In this document: piece by piece, positions 12,781 to 25,203 of the stretch
How positions within the stretch are numbered: the first letter of the stretch is position 1
How the letters are laid out: every line of letters begins with the position of its first letter
DNA from: Epiperipatus broadwayi
Taxonomy: Eukaryota > Onychophora > Udeonychophora > Euonychophora > Peripatidae
DNA length: 64,000 bases
Reading direction: 5' to 3'
Assembly: GCA_028023455.1 (NCBI GenBank)
Contig: JAQFVV010000037.1
Coordinates: 2,046,001 to 2,110,000, forward strand
Made by a program: the position numbers and the translations under genes
The notes under the pieces: model-generated
What the model saw: only the letters and a program-made list of their open reading frames with translations
Database searches by the model: none
Told to the model about the DNA's origin: nothing

Positions 12781-13870
12781 TGTTATATATTAGAAAAGCA
12801 AAAATAAAGAAGGAAAGAGGAAGAGAAGTTATTGAAGATTATATTATAAAAATTTAAATTCTTGAAGATTCTATTGTCTGATTATCAAGGTAAACAAAGC
12901 GTAGTTAAAGGGAATTTCCAAAAATAGCAAAAGTTAAGACCAAGATGCTAAGTGGTTTTTCTTTTGTTCGCGTATTGGGTTAAAAGATTTTTGTTAGAAA
13001 TGAAAAAAATAAAAGATTGTTGAGAGCGAGGACATTTTGTTTTTGGACAGTTTTTAGTTGGCTATTGATTATTGCAGAGAGAAGACAGAAGGCAATATGT
13101 GGCAAAAGAAGAGATTTATAAAAATCATTTTTGACCAGAAAAAAGAAAAGATATAAAGGAGACTCCATGAAACACATGGGTAAAGTTCTCATCGTGCTGG
13201 GTATGTTAGATGCCAGCTCCTTCTGTACCTTCGAGGCCACGCAGGATATTAAGAGACAGATTGCCCTAAATATTATAATAATAAAAAAAAGAAAACATAT
13301 GACAAATGAATTCTACAACTGACGTCCGCCACTCCACAGATCTGTCATGGAACGATAAACTTATTAATTAGAATCCTGAATTAAAAGACCAAATGAACTC
13401 GCGATTTATCCACGTTAACCCAAAGATTGGAATGAAGGTAAAAATTGATAAACATAAAGAGTGCACTCAGAAACATTTACTTTAAATTCAGAAGACTCGT
13501 CAAAACAGCGGTAAATATATTTGCTATTATTTCCAATCTTTAAATACACAAAAATCAAATAGTGTAATAATTTTATACGTATTTTGCTCCATAATTTTAT
13601 TATTTAACTATAACATCCTGTAAACAGAATATTATGTCATATACATGTGTGTGCCACCTTTTAATTTCTTCAAATAAACAAATAGATTTTAAATTTAACA
13701 AAACAAACTTTATATTTTTTTTTTGTTTGTTTGCTTATTTGTCTCTTTTACATTTTATTATATATTTTTTTTGGTTTGGAATACCTATCGTATGTTTTGA
13801 AATAGATACCATTATTACTTTCCTAAGAGTGCGTGTTGATATATGTTTAGTAATTCTAAAAAAAAAAAAC
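12781..13870. other. CBP intron, unclassified
   Basis: AT-rich intron with no exon recognised. The block at 13140-13380 is somewhat GC-richer (gacgtccgccactcc near 13320) and may belong to the same old insertion as the GC-richer block that follows. Confidence 0.5.
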
Positions 13871-13909
13871 AAATGTGTTAGATCAAGGTAAAAGAAAGAG
13901 AAAGAGAGA

Positions 13910-14350
13910 GATTTTAATTCACCTGCTGTTTCTTCTCCGGCGGGTTACGCCACCACCCCTGAGCATAAGCTAGTATAAACCGGGCAAAAGCTTAAAATTT
14001 ATTGAGTTAATTTATTGTTAGCAAATTCCGCGATTCTTGTTAAATAGCAAGATTGGCACTTGGGCCGTAGCCCATAAACGCGGACATTTGCGCAGCGAGA
14101 GAGTTAGTTAAGTTTGGGAGGGACCGAATTGGATTAATTTACGTACATCCATGTTTTTATTTAGCAGCCGAATCCCTTTTCCTCACTCTTTGAATGACCG
14201 AATAGTAGGAAAACTTCACAAAAAAGGGAAGGATGACTCAGAACATGGGAAAATTTCGTATGGGAGGGGATGATCGGAGCTATAAATACTATGAATGCGT
14301 AGGCATGTCAATTTACCTTCTGGAAAGAAATGTACGATCAGAAAAAGTCA
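13910..14350 (+). promoter_or_regulatory. GC-richer block with TATA box; possible solo LTR
   Basis: A roughly 430-bp block is much less AT-rich than its surroundings (cggcgggttacgcc near 13938; gggccgtagcccataaacgc near 14062). It contains a TATA box, tataaata at 14281-14288, within gagctataaatact. Downstream, aataaaatataaag (about 14375) could serve as a polyadenylation signal. Such a composition, TATA box and signal suggest an LTR or an internal promoter. I could not define TG...CA ends with a matching short target duplication. An alternative or intronic CBP promoter cannot be excluded. Confidence 0.35.
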
Positions 14351-14793
14351 AATCTCAATAACTAGCTGATAATTAATAAAATATAAAGAAAGTAAACGAG
14401 GGAAAACACGTTTTAGTTACAATAGCAATAACATCTCTCTTTATTCTAAAGACGTTTCTGTATGAGCATTGAGTAATCAGTGGACATCTCATTACAGATA
14501 TTTTTTTTTTGACAAAATTTTATTTTTTTTACTGGAAATTTAAGAGAAGAAAAAGATAAAATGTGTGTATATATCTGGATTAAATATGTTCATTTAATAA
14601 TTCAGAATATGAAAAAAGTTTTATATGGCTTATTAGCTATATATGAACACTACAAACATATAAGAAAATTATTATTTTTTTTAATATAAGAAATATATAT
14701 AGGAAATTTATCAGCACGATGCAGTTAAAAAGAAATCATTTAAATTTTTTTCATTATTTTATCTTATAGCATTTTTTTTTCTTTTATTATTAG

Positions 14794-14998
14794 TAAATGA
14801 CTTGCAGCAGACACAGTGCCAAACTCCTGGACACCTGAGTCAGGTGCCACAAAAGCAAATGCCACCTCTTCAAGTGGTAAATACTGGTGATGGAAATCAG
14901 GCTAGTAAGCCTGGTAATGTTCAAGGGCAGGCCGGGAATAGCAAAGACTGGCATCAAGCTGTAACGCAAGATCTACGAAACCATTTAGTTCATAAGTT
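14794..14998 (+). CDS. CREBBP: CBP/p300 exon: linker and first KIX helix
   Basis: The exon is 205 bases, entering in phase 1 and leaving in phase 2. The acceptor is ttattattag and the donor is TT|GTAAGT. The first two thirds encode a Gln/Pro/Gly-rich linker. The end, KDWHQAVTQDLRNHLVHKL, is the start of the KIX domain, helix 1, almost identical to animal CBPs. KIX binds the phosphorylated KID of CREB and activation domains of Myb and MLL. Joining to the next exon restores HLVHKL-VQAIF exactly. The next intron, 13.2 kb long, therefore interrupts KIX. Identification is very firm. Confidence 0.95.
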
Positions 14999-16390
14999 GT
15001 AAGTGCATTTTAATTGTAGAAATAAATTATTTTAATTAATTTCAATTTAAATTTCAGTTGCTTTTTTTTTTTTTAATTATATATATATTTTTTCCATTTC
15101 TGTATTGAAGCTGAACTACGTTATATCTATACATTATTAAAAAACAAAACAAAACATTGAAATTCATCTTATTAATTTTTATGAATCTCATTTATGTGAC
15201 AGCCTTTTTTTATTTTTCTAAATAGAACTTTTTCAAATCTCAAACTTGAATTTTTTAATCACATTTTCTTCATAATTTAAATAGAATTCGTTAGCTCATG
15301 TAGAAAATTTTTTCTTTGTGTTTTTTTTTTCAAAAAGTATCTTAGCATATCTTTAGTTAAATGTGCAATGAGTGATAAATACAAAAAAATTGTAAAGTAT
15401 TTTTTTTTAAATGAGGGGAAAAAATTGTTGATTTATTAAGGAAAAGTAAGAAGTCTTTTTCTGAAGTGGGACATGTTCTAAAAAACATGAGTCATCAGAG
15501 TAATTATAAAAAGGCAAAAGCAGATTTGTGACATTGTTGTTTATGCCTTTGAAACAGCTAAAGTTATAAGTAAGATAAAGAATAATTTTTTTGGTTAAAA
15601 TGGAAAAAGTATTAAATCTGGTTAAATGATATGAATTATAAGAACATTCTGTTTGAGGATCTTGAATTGCTTCAAGCTTTAAATCTCTATAAAGAATTTA
15701 ACCGTGAATCTAGATCACACTGCAAATAGTAGGGGATAGTTGTATAGAGTCTGAAACTATTTTAGTCTAAAAAATATTGAAGTAACTGATGAAACTGCAG
15801 CTACATTTTTGTTCGAATTAAAAAAATTATTGAAGAAATAAACATTCAGAGCAGGTATTTAATTGCAATGAAACAGAATTTTGAATGATTGAACTCATCC
15901 AGAATACAGTTATATATATATAAAAGTGCTTTTTCAATTTATTATTTTTAAAAAACTCTATACATATATTATAATCTTAATTTATATGTAAAAAACTTTA
16001 TATATATATATTATAATCTTAATTTATATGTGTTTAATATACAATAAAACAGCTGTTATATATGTGTGTTGAAAAGTACTGTACTATACAGTACAGTAAA
16101 CAGTACTTATTGTATTATCATCAAGGTTTGTCAACAAAGCATGAGCCATTGTATATTATATTCGTTGCATGGGTGGGCTTGGAACAAAATATAGTGTAGG
16201 GTGTGGCTTCGCTATTTATGTAATAAATCTAGTAAAGGCAGTTGTTACTTGGTAAGAAATTTAAGCTATTGTAAAGTATAGCTTCAGAATCTTTTTTTAA
16301 AAGGTGTAATTTATTATTAAACTTAGTACATATATATCTGCTTAATTCTAAGATTTAAATATATATATATATTAAATATTCTCATGAAAA
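14999..16390. other. CBP intron, first part
   Basis: AT-rich intron. At 16073-16110 there is a nested palindromic stretch of gtactgta/tacagtac words, which could be a fragment of a mariner- or pogo-like terminus but is too short to assign. Otherwise nothing is recognised. Confidence 0.5.
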
Positions 16391-16695
16391 AAAAACAGGT
16401 AAAACTCTCCATACAGTAGTGCAAGCCAAAGTAATCAATGGATGTCATAAGGTTTGAGCATAAAATCTTTATCTAGTGCCTACTCATCCAATATTCCCAG
16501 ACTAATTTCTAGCTTGTGGCTTTCGTTAGTGAGGAGCCTTGGATCTGAGAGCATTGCACCTAGATCTTAGGATCTAATGCAACCCTCTAGCAGTCACCTT
16601 TTATCTCTACTTAACTACAAAACTATGAGTCTAAAATTGAAACCCAATAATATTTTCAATCCAAGCTCAGTATAGCCACCACTATCCTATTAGGC
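16391..16695 (-). mobile_element. Foldback element copy, minus orientation (family A)
   Basis: Starts with aaaacaggtaaaactctcc, the terminal motif of the family, and continues with sequence whose complement matches the 56592-57017 element. For example gagggttgcattagatccta and gagcttggattgaaaatatt appear there on the plus strand. Its right terminus is missing or replaced by the adjacent copy, so it is probably an incomplete copy of a non-autonomous DNA element. Confidence 0.65.
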
Positions 16696-16719
16696 AGGAT
16701 TAGTATTAATTCACTAAAC

Positions 16720-17018
16720 ATCACATGATCACAATTTCTTATGCTTGTTCATAACTGTTGTTAAAACAGGCAAAACTCTCCATACAGTAGTGCCACAAAG
16801 ATCTAGGTGCAGTGCTCTCAGATCCAAGACTCCTCGCTGATGAAAGCCACAAGCTAGAAAGTAGTCTGAGGATATTGGATGAATAGGCATTAGATAGGGA
16901 TTTTATGCACAAGCCTTATGGCATCCATTGATTACTCTGAGTGGCACTACTATATGGTGAGTTTTGTCTGTTTTAACAACAGTTATAAGCAAGCATAAGA
17001 AATGGTGGTCATGTGATA
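16720..17018. mobile_element. Foldback element, long terminal inverted repeats (family A)
   Basis: The left end atcacatgatcac...ttcttatgcttgttcataac, followed by tgttgttaaaacaggcaaaa and ctctccatacagtagtgcca, is answered by its complement from 16952 to 17018 (tggcactactatatggtgag ... tcatgtgat). The imperfect inverted repeats are about 75 bases. The interior matches the right half of the 56592-57017 element. It lies next to an oppositely oriented copy, making a palindromic pair. No coding capacity. Confidence 0.75.
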
Positions 17019-18769
17019 TTCTCATGAATTTAGTATGATTTAAATAATGGACATTTGGATATTATATCCTCGTAAACAACCAGAAATAACTTTATCTTTA
17101 CTTTTGCTAGGAAATCACCAATTACTAATTGTCTGCTTTTATATAATATATATGTATACACATAGATATGTAATAATATTTTAAGAGTTTTAAATTCCAA
17201 ATTAATAGCCGTTGTTTATTTACATAGATGTTAAAATTAATAGAATTTATACATAGATGTATATATACAAGTACATATTTGATCATGTTGACTTAACCTA
17301 ATTGAAGAATGAAAATTCATTATCCAAAACTTAATATTTTGGATTTTATAGTAAGTAAATAAAAAAAATAAAAAATAAAATATTGATGTTATTTATAAGT
17401 TAGATGCTTATTCAAATTTGTAAATGCTATATATGAACTCTTGATCCATTAATTGCCCACATATTGTTTTCTGGTATCCCTCATATCCTTTCTTTGGCTT
17501 TCAATTTAGAGCCATAGAAATAAATATCGTAGAAATATGGGTCAGTCATTTTTTGAACTTTTTTTTTAAAATTTTTGTCATTAACAAATCAGACTTATAC
17601 AATATTTATCCACATGGGTTTTTTTTTTTTAATTCGATTTGATATTGAAAAATGGTAATAAAGTCTTTGCTTTCTTTTAATTCTTGGTAATTCAAAGATA
17701 TAGTAACTGCAGATTTAATTTTTAAAATATTTTTTTTTTGTTTAAACTTTATATTAATAAAAGCTTTAAAAGAAGAGTTTTTGTTTTCTTTTCAACTTTT
17801 GATTGTATTAAAACAGGGCCATTTTTAGAATCATGGCTGCCTGCATGCAGAAATAAAACCTGCCGTCCTGAAATTTATATCATTTTTTACACAATTATTA
17901 TAATAACAAATTTTTTAAAAATAAAACATCAAAATTTACATGTACCTATTTAGTTATGTACTAGCTGAAAATTTCTCATAATGTATTAGTTATATTTTTA
18001 GAATTTAGCTTAGAAAATAATAAAATTTATTTTTAATATCAACAGTTTAATGTTTATATTTTCATCACATTTAAAAAATGAAAATGTTTAAAACAAAATA
18101 CTTGTGACACTATCAGAGTATTTAGTGGCATATTGAATTTTTAAAAAATTGATTTAAGACCAATTTGCATAATAACTTCAGTTAAATAATGTTAGAGAAA
18201 AAGCTTTACATTGGTAGAACTGTAAAACTAATGTAAAAAATAAGGTTAAGACAAGTAGTCATTACGATTAAGAAGGAAAAAAATAGAAATTTTCAATATC
18301 TGGAAAAAATATTACTTTATTGTTTTGTTCATAATTTGTAATTTATCATGAACTAAGTTTAAAATTACATCTTCATTGATCATTTCCTTGTATTCCTCAC
18401 AAAATTCTCATTCAAATCATATATAGTAATTCTTACCTGAGATAATCCATAACTTCAGAACTTACAAAAATAGTAACACAAGAATTCATTTTTATCTTGT
18501 ATTCCAAAAGTTAAAAAATCCCAAGGGCATGTATAAGAAAAGGATTCATCCTAATAAAAGATACAAAATAAATCATTACCAGAAGGTGAATATGCATTTG
18601 TAATCATAGCAATTGGCTTGTCTATCCAAAACTAAAAATTGAAGGTTATTGTCTGTATCGATGATAAAATGAGTTTCCTCTCTTCATTTTATATTTTTTA
18701 CTCACACCTATCTTGTTATATTTATTGTCTCACAGAGAGATAATTTATTTGCATATAGCTCATTTGTTA
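17019..18769. other. CBP intron, unclassified
   Basis: AT-rich intron with poly-T runs. The 71-codon frame at 17738-17953 has no recognisable content. No exon or repeat boundary seen. Confidence 0.6.
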
Positions 18770-18789
18770 GCTATAGGCTTGAAAATAAT

Positions 18790-18935
18790 GTGATGCAAGA
18801 AGTGGCAAAACTACTGACTCCACAGCATGAGTACCAAGGCATAGGCAAGAATCAGGATTTGATTCTTTGTCTGCATGCAATTCCATATGATATATATAAC
18901 CATTGTGGATATCACTAACATACACACCACTTGAA
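18790..18935 (+). repeat. Possible tRNA-like SINE head
   Basis: The segment gtggcaaaactactgactcc, continuing acagcatgagtacc, then ggatttgattctttg (18856-18870), has the spacing and words of a degenerate tRNA-related SINE head, with GGATTTGATTC close to the B box. It is higher in GC than its surroundings. No defined tail is visible. Low certainty. Confidence 0.35.
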
Positions 18936-19989
18936 ACCTCTCTTTATTGGTTTTAACAGTTTATATTTTCACATAGTATTATGCCCAGTAAATTTTGTGA
19001 TTGCTTCATCAACTGCAACCTTTCTGTGCATCTGAAATCGATCTTAAAATTTGCATTGCATTGTTCTATATAGTAGCCTAATTTTATATATGAAAATTAT
19101 TACTTGTTATATAAATACGACATACAAGTACAAACACACTAATACAAATATAGACACACTAATAAATTTATTAAATCATTAGAGAATCATTATGTCTATA
19201 AAATAAGGTTGCCTCAAACTTGAATCAGAGCTCCAAAATTACATTGTACATAAATCACTATTTTTGTTATATTTGAATACAAGTATAATTTATATATTAC
19301 ATAGACACACTAATACAAACACATTAATAAATTATACATTTATCAAATAATAATAAATAAATAAAAAATTCAAATAATAATAAAATCAAAAATTGAATAT
19401 TTAACATATGCTACATTTATTTTCAGGTATGAAGGCTTTAGAAATTCCAAAATCATCGAAGCATGTTGAATCCATTTTATTAATCACTCTGGCCAATGAA
19501 AAATTTATGCCTTTGTTTTCTCTGAACAATCTACTAAACTGAGCTGAAAAAAAAAATTAAATGAACCTATTAATAAAAAATTGGAATTTTGTCCAATTTT
19601 AACATGTCATACACGATTTTAAAAAACTGGAGCTGCAGAGAACGATGATATTGGCACATGTATAGTCCATTTGGTTTTGCCACAATTTTAAAAAGAAAAA
19701 AAAAAGTTTAAATTTCAAATGAATCAGTGGCAGTGATGAAATAATTGAAGTAATTTATTACAAATTACAATAGTTTAAACTTTGTTAATTAATTGGAATA
19801 AATATGCACACATTCAAAATATTTTTGTTATTCCTTTTAGAGATGCAAATTTTTTTTTAAGTATTCCCAAATCAAATAAATCACTTAGTTGATGCTTGAT
19901 TGAAATTATCGCCAATGCCGATAGTCTCTCTTGTAACATCATAGATTATAAATAATTTTTAATTTTGAAAATCAGTATTCTCCCATAGC

Positions 19990-22243
19990 CATTGATATTG
20001 GTAGAATCAAAAAAATACTTACTGCACTTTGAACAGGTACAAAATATACTGACTGCCACTTCTCTTAATTCCTCCATTTATATCAGATATCTTGTCAGCT
20101 GGATCTGTAAATTTTAATAGCAAATTTGTGCAATGTTTTATTATTTTTTGAATATTAATATTTTGTATATTTCGATATCATACAAAATTTGGAATTTTTC
20201 TATATGTTTTTTTTAAACATTTTAAATCTTTCTTGCAATGTATTAATTGTTATATATTGATAATAGGAAAGAAAAAAAAGTTTAAAATTTTTTTCTGATT
20301 TTGTGATACTTTGATTTATATTTTGGTAATCAAACACACATTTCCTTTTTTTAATCTTAGACATCTCTGTTTTAGGAAATTCTATATCCATATTGATGAT
20401 TAGCATAGTCATTTGTCTTGCTTCATGAATAGCTTGATTGAAATTATCACCAGATAGTAAATTTTTAAAATATTTTTGTACTTGCTCTAACACTTCCAAA
20501 GCAGACTGAATAGTTTCTTCTAATTTTTGTAGAACTTATTCATTATATTGCTCCAATTTAGTACATTGTGTCAAATCATAATGAACATAAAAATTTAAAT
20601 AATTTTGTTTATTAAGTGAATTCACCATTGGTCTAGTCTCCATGATCCTTGTTTCATCCTCACTTAATTCTACCAGTATATCATAAATTTAATCAATTTG
20701 AGTTTTGAGAGGAACTACTGCTTCTATTCAGCTTTTCCATCTCATTTCTGTAATGACTTGAGAATCAATTTTTGTGAAAAATTTTTTAGAATGTTCCTTC
20801 TATATAATTCAATGCAGAGAAACCCACATATAATTACTGGATCAGATTTATAAAAATTACTACTTCAAAAGAAATTATAGCAGAATCATTTACCACTAAA
20901 TTGAGGCGATGAGCTGAACAGGATATAAAAAAGGCTCTTGAATTTAAAGCCAATATTTTTTTTTGTAGACCATTTCTTTTTCCATGCATATTTGCACTTT
21001 TAGCATATCCTTATCCTTTTAAATCTTTTATATTTAATTTCTATTCATCAAATTTTTAAAGAACAAAGTTCTTGTCTAAATTGTATCCATAATGAGATAA
21101 AAATCTAAAAAATATTCATGTATTTCTAGAGAAGCCTTACACAAAACAAATGGTTATTTGTTCAACATGAGAAATATCAAGATGGCAGTCTAAAATTATA
21201 GAAAAATATTTTTATTTTCATACTATTTCAAGAATCTTAGTTTCTATTTCATTTGATATTAGTAAAACAATTTAATTTTGAATCTGTGATCCAATATAGC
21301 TAGGGAAGTTTTTATAATTAGATTGTTGAATTCATCGGAGATATTCTATCATAACATTATCGAATTTTGAAATCATCTGCAAATTGGAGAAAATTTCCAT
21401 TGGTTTTTTTTCTATATCGAAAAGTCATTATGAAGATCCTCTTAATTCCAGACATTATTGATTTTATTATTAATATTATTCGCTCCATAATGGAATTCCA
21501 GTGTTGTGTTTCACATTCATATATCTTTGTTGGGTTGTGTCTATTGTTTTATTTTTCAAAGCATTCAAAATTTTGACATTTTTCTATGGTTTTAATGTGA
21601 TCTGTACCACATTCATGTCTTTTAAGTATTAATGATAAATTTCTCCAATCATTCATTCTTTTTATATCGGCATTGTTGTCTATTTTTTCAGCATAAATTC
21701 TGCATGGGCAGCAGCAAAATGTAGAATTTAATAATTCTGAATATAACTCCACCAGCAATGTATTTTTTCTTTATTACTTAATCCTTTATAGTAGTAAAAT
21801 TTAAGAAATTTTTTTTTGCATGCTTCTCTTGGAAATTAAATTTTTACTCGTTTGTTCTGGATAATTTTCAGTAAGAAACTGAATATTCTTAATATTTAGT
21901 TTTTCTGGCTACTTACTAGGATTGTTTGATTTCAATACAAATTGCACTTGGCTACTAGTAATTTTGTCTTCTGTAAAACTAATATGTTGGTCAAAGTCGT
22001 TTTCTCTTATATCAAGGTTTTGTTCGTTATCTAAGTAGTAGTTAGTTTGTGTTTCTTGAGAAGTTGAAGGCATAGGTTCATCAGCCGAAGTAAATATACT
22101 TTTACTTAATTCCTTTGGATGTTTTTTATCAATCATAAAAAGTTTATTTAAAGATTCCACTAATTGTTTTTGTTGTTCAATCCTGTATTGTTTTTGATGC
22201 CTATATTAAGCACTTGATAAGCATTTTGTTTTCGTTCAGACAT
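19990..22243 (-). pseudogene. hAT transposase pseudogene (ZMYM1/TTF type)
   Basis: A decayed transposase reads right to left from MSERKQNAYQ (22243). Recognisable blocks, in order and in shifting frames, are: WPEKLNIKNIQFLTENYPEQ (about 21900-21840), the YYYKGLSNKEK segment, the TTF-type zinc finger region (IKRMNDWRNLSLILKRHE then H..HI, about 21660-21600), a KYFSIILDC...ISHVEQ block (about 21200) and GYAKSANMHGKRNGLQKK then LNSRAFFISCSAHRLNLVVND (about 21010-20880). A C-terminal piece ends near 20200. These are the hallmarks of the large hAT transposases related to ZMYM1/DUF4371 proteins. Many stops and frameshifts make it non-functional. Terminal inverted repeats were not located. Confidence 0.8.
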
Positions 22244-22343
22244 TTTCAAAATTTGGGTAAATATATATATATTAAAATATTTTAAAAACAACTTAATTTT
22301 AAATCTCAAAAATATTAGAAGAGTTAAAGTGGCAATTGGCAAA

Positions 22344-25200
22344 TATTATGTTATTTATCAATGCTAATGAAAAAATTATGTTTATAGTGTTAATGTGAAA
22401 AGTGCAAGATAAGAAACACCTTTAAGTTTAGGGATTAGACTAAATGACACTACAAATATCAATAGAGGTTCAACTAACATCGATATAATAAAAGATGAAA
22501 TCTGTTTTATCGATACTGAGAATATTCTGTAAAATTAATAAATGTTAGTAATGTACATTAGAAAATTCTGAAATATTTTCAAATGATAAAAATATATTTG
22601 TCCATCCCTTAACACTTGCATGTTTGCACATATTACGATTTTATAAAGAGAAATTTGCAACCTTTTACTTAAAGTCTACATGCAAATAAATATTTATTTA
22701 ATTTTTTTTATTTTTATAATAAGTTAATTATTAGATAAAATAATTTATTAAAAAACAACAACTAATGTCTAAAATTAATATTTAATTCCAAGTTTTAAAT
22801 CTATAATTATTGTATTAAAATTATATATATATATTCTACACACACAAATAATATGGAATGTTTTGAATTATAATTTATGATCGGCTTTGTATCTAAATCT
22901 AATTGAGTTATACTTAATTTGTACTGTATATCAGTGAATAATCATTAGTTTTTTATCTATACATATTTGTATATTAATATTGTTATGTATCGTTTATTTT
23001 CTCTGGTTCCTTGAAAAACAATGGATCAAGAATTTGCTGTTCATATCATAATTATCAGTTTTTAAAATGGCTAATTAGTGACTCAAAGGCTTTGATATTA
23101 TGAATATTTATTTTTATAATTATAATTATTTATATTACAGAGAAGATTTTATTAAAACTCATTTTAATAAAAAGCATTTGTTCAAGTTTTTTATTTTTGG
23201 CTATATATAGTCAAATGAAAACTGTTTCAAAAGATAAATTAAAATTATCTTAAAAAAAATTTAAATCCAATTTTTTTAGGAGTGTCATTTTTGATTTTGA
23301 TATCTGAGTTTTCTAATCCGAGATATCAATCTTTCCATCGATTAAAATTGTGATTTCTTGAAGTCAATGAATTTTCCATCCAAACTTTAAACAGTGGAAT
23401 ATTTTAAATGTCATAATAAATAAACCGAGGGATACTTAGTGGTTCAAATGAGATTACTTTAATTAAATGCTTTCCAAGCCCCCCCCCCCCCAAATCCCCC
23501 CCAGAAAAGTTTAATGGAATTTAATAATATTTTGTTTTGAAAAAGATAAGAACACAATTGTCTGATGAAGTTCACATTTATTATTTCAGAGGAGCTATTT
23601 GGTGAATATAATTTTTGAAAGAGACTATTAACAGATCTTCTTTTCTTTGAAACTTCAGTTATTAACAGAAGCAGATTTATAATAATAATGGAAGGGGAAA
23701 TTTTTTTTTGGCAAAACAATATAATTATTGAAAATTATATTGATTAAAAATTGCTTGGAAAGATTAAATTTGAATGAGAAAAGATTGTTATTGTGAAGGA
23801 AAAAAAATATAAGATGATGAAAATTGGTTCAATTTAATTATTAATGGTTTTATTTTGAATACTAAATTTGGAAACCACTCTAATATATTCATGAGAAATT
23901 ATCTAAGCACTAGTATTTGTCATCTTTTATAAATTGTTATGCAGTTCTAGATTTAGTTGTAAATAAATTGTATTAAAATTTAATTTTATTGAAAGAAATA
24001 TTTGTTTAATTATATTTCTGTTTAAAAGTTAAATAGAAACAAATCATTTCATTTCAGAGACTAAAGAGTCATATCCTTTTCTAATACTTATTGTATAAAA
24101 CTATTCTTATTAATATAAATTAATGAGGGATTTTTATTGTTTAGCTAATAATAAGTGGATGTGTTTGTTAACTTAATTAAACAAAAAGTGCTTAATAACA
24201 AACAAAAAAAGTTGATTAAATTTAATTTTAAATTTAATGTATAGTTAAGGTATATTATTGCAGTTGATATTTCCATGGCTGCTGGTGCATAACACTTGTT
24301 TTCCACATTACAATAATTTGGAAGTGGCTTTATTATTTTAAATCAATGTCATATTTTTTGTATGAGAATTTACTATTTTCTAGATAATATAGCGGCGCTT
24401 TTTAGAAAACAAATGTAAGCATAATTTTTTTTTAGTAATATTGATAGTTTTTTGTTGTTGTTAAATATATATATATATTTAAATTTCTGATTAACTTATC
24501 CTGAATGTGATCAGAACCAAATTTTAAAAAAGTTATTAATTTTAATTTGATAAATTACAAATTTTAATAGGTAAGCTTTAAATTAGATATTTTAATAACA
24601 GACCTAATTATATTCCTTAAAAAATAACTTCAGGATCCATTTATACTCTTAAGATATTTGAAGGGACTTCTTTCTTTCCCAATAAAACAAAATAAATATT
24701 CGATGGTGTGTAATAATTTGTTCTCAAATATTTATTTAAAAAAAATAACATTGATAAATTATAATTTGAAAATCCAAATATATGTCATTAACTGCATTTG
24801 TGAATTTCTTATATATATATATAATTTTAAAACTTAGTGGATTAAATAACTATAATGAATTTTAAAGACCCGAATGTTTAATCACTGCAAGATGACATTA
24901 ACACATAATCTAGCAAATATTAATGTCTGAATAGTTATTTTGCCAAATATTTTTCATTTGGTAGTTTCTTTTAGATCTTATATAGCAACTAATTCAGACA
25001 AAAACTTGTGAAAATGAAATTTATCTATTGCAAATATAAGCAGCAATTAAATGAATTTGACATTTTTTCAAGAGCTATTAAACACTTATTTTTAATAATC
25101 TTAAGAAGAACCAATTAATAATAAATAATATGTAAATAATTTTAAAGTTATAGCATTAAATAATTATAATGAATTTTAAGAACTTAAATATATATTTAAT
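22344..25200. other. CBP intron, unclassified
   Basis: AT-rich intron. A C14 tract followed by ccccccagaaaag lies near 23480. No exon or element boundaries recognised. Confidence 0.6.
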
Positions 25201-25203
25201 TAC

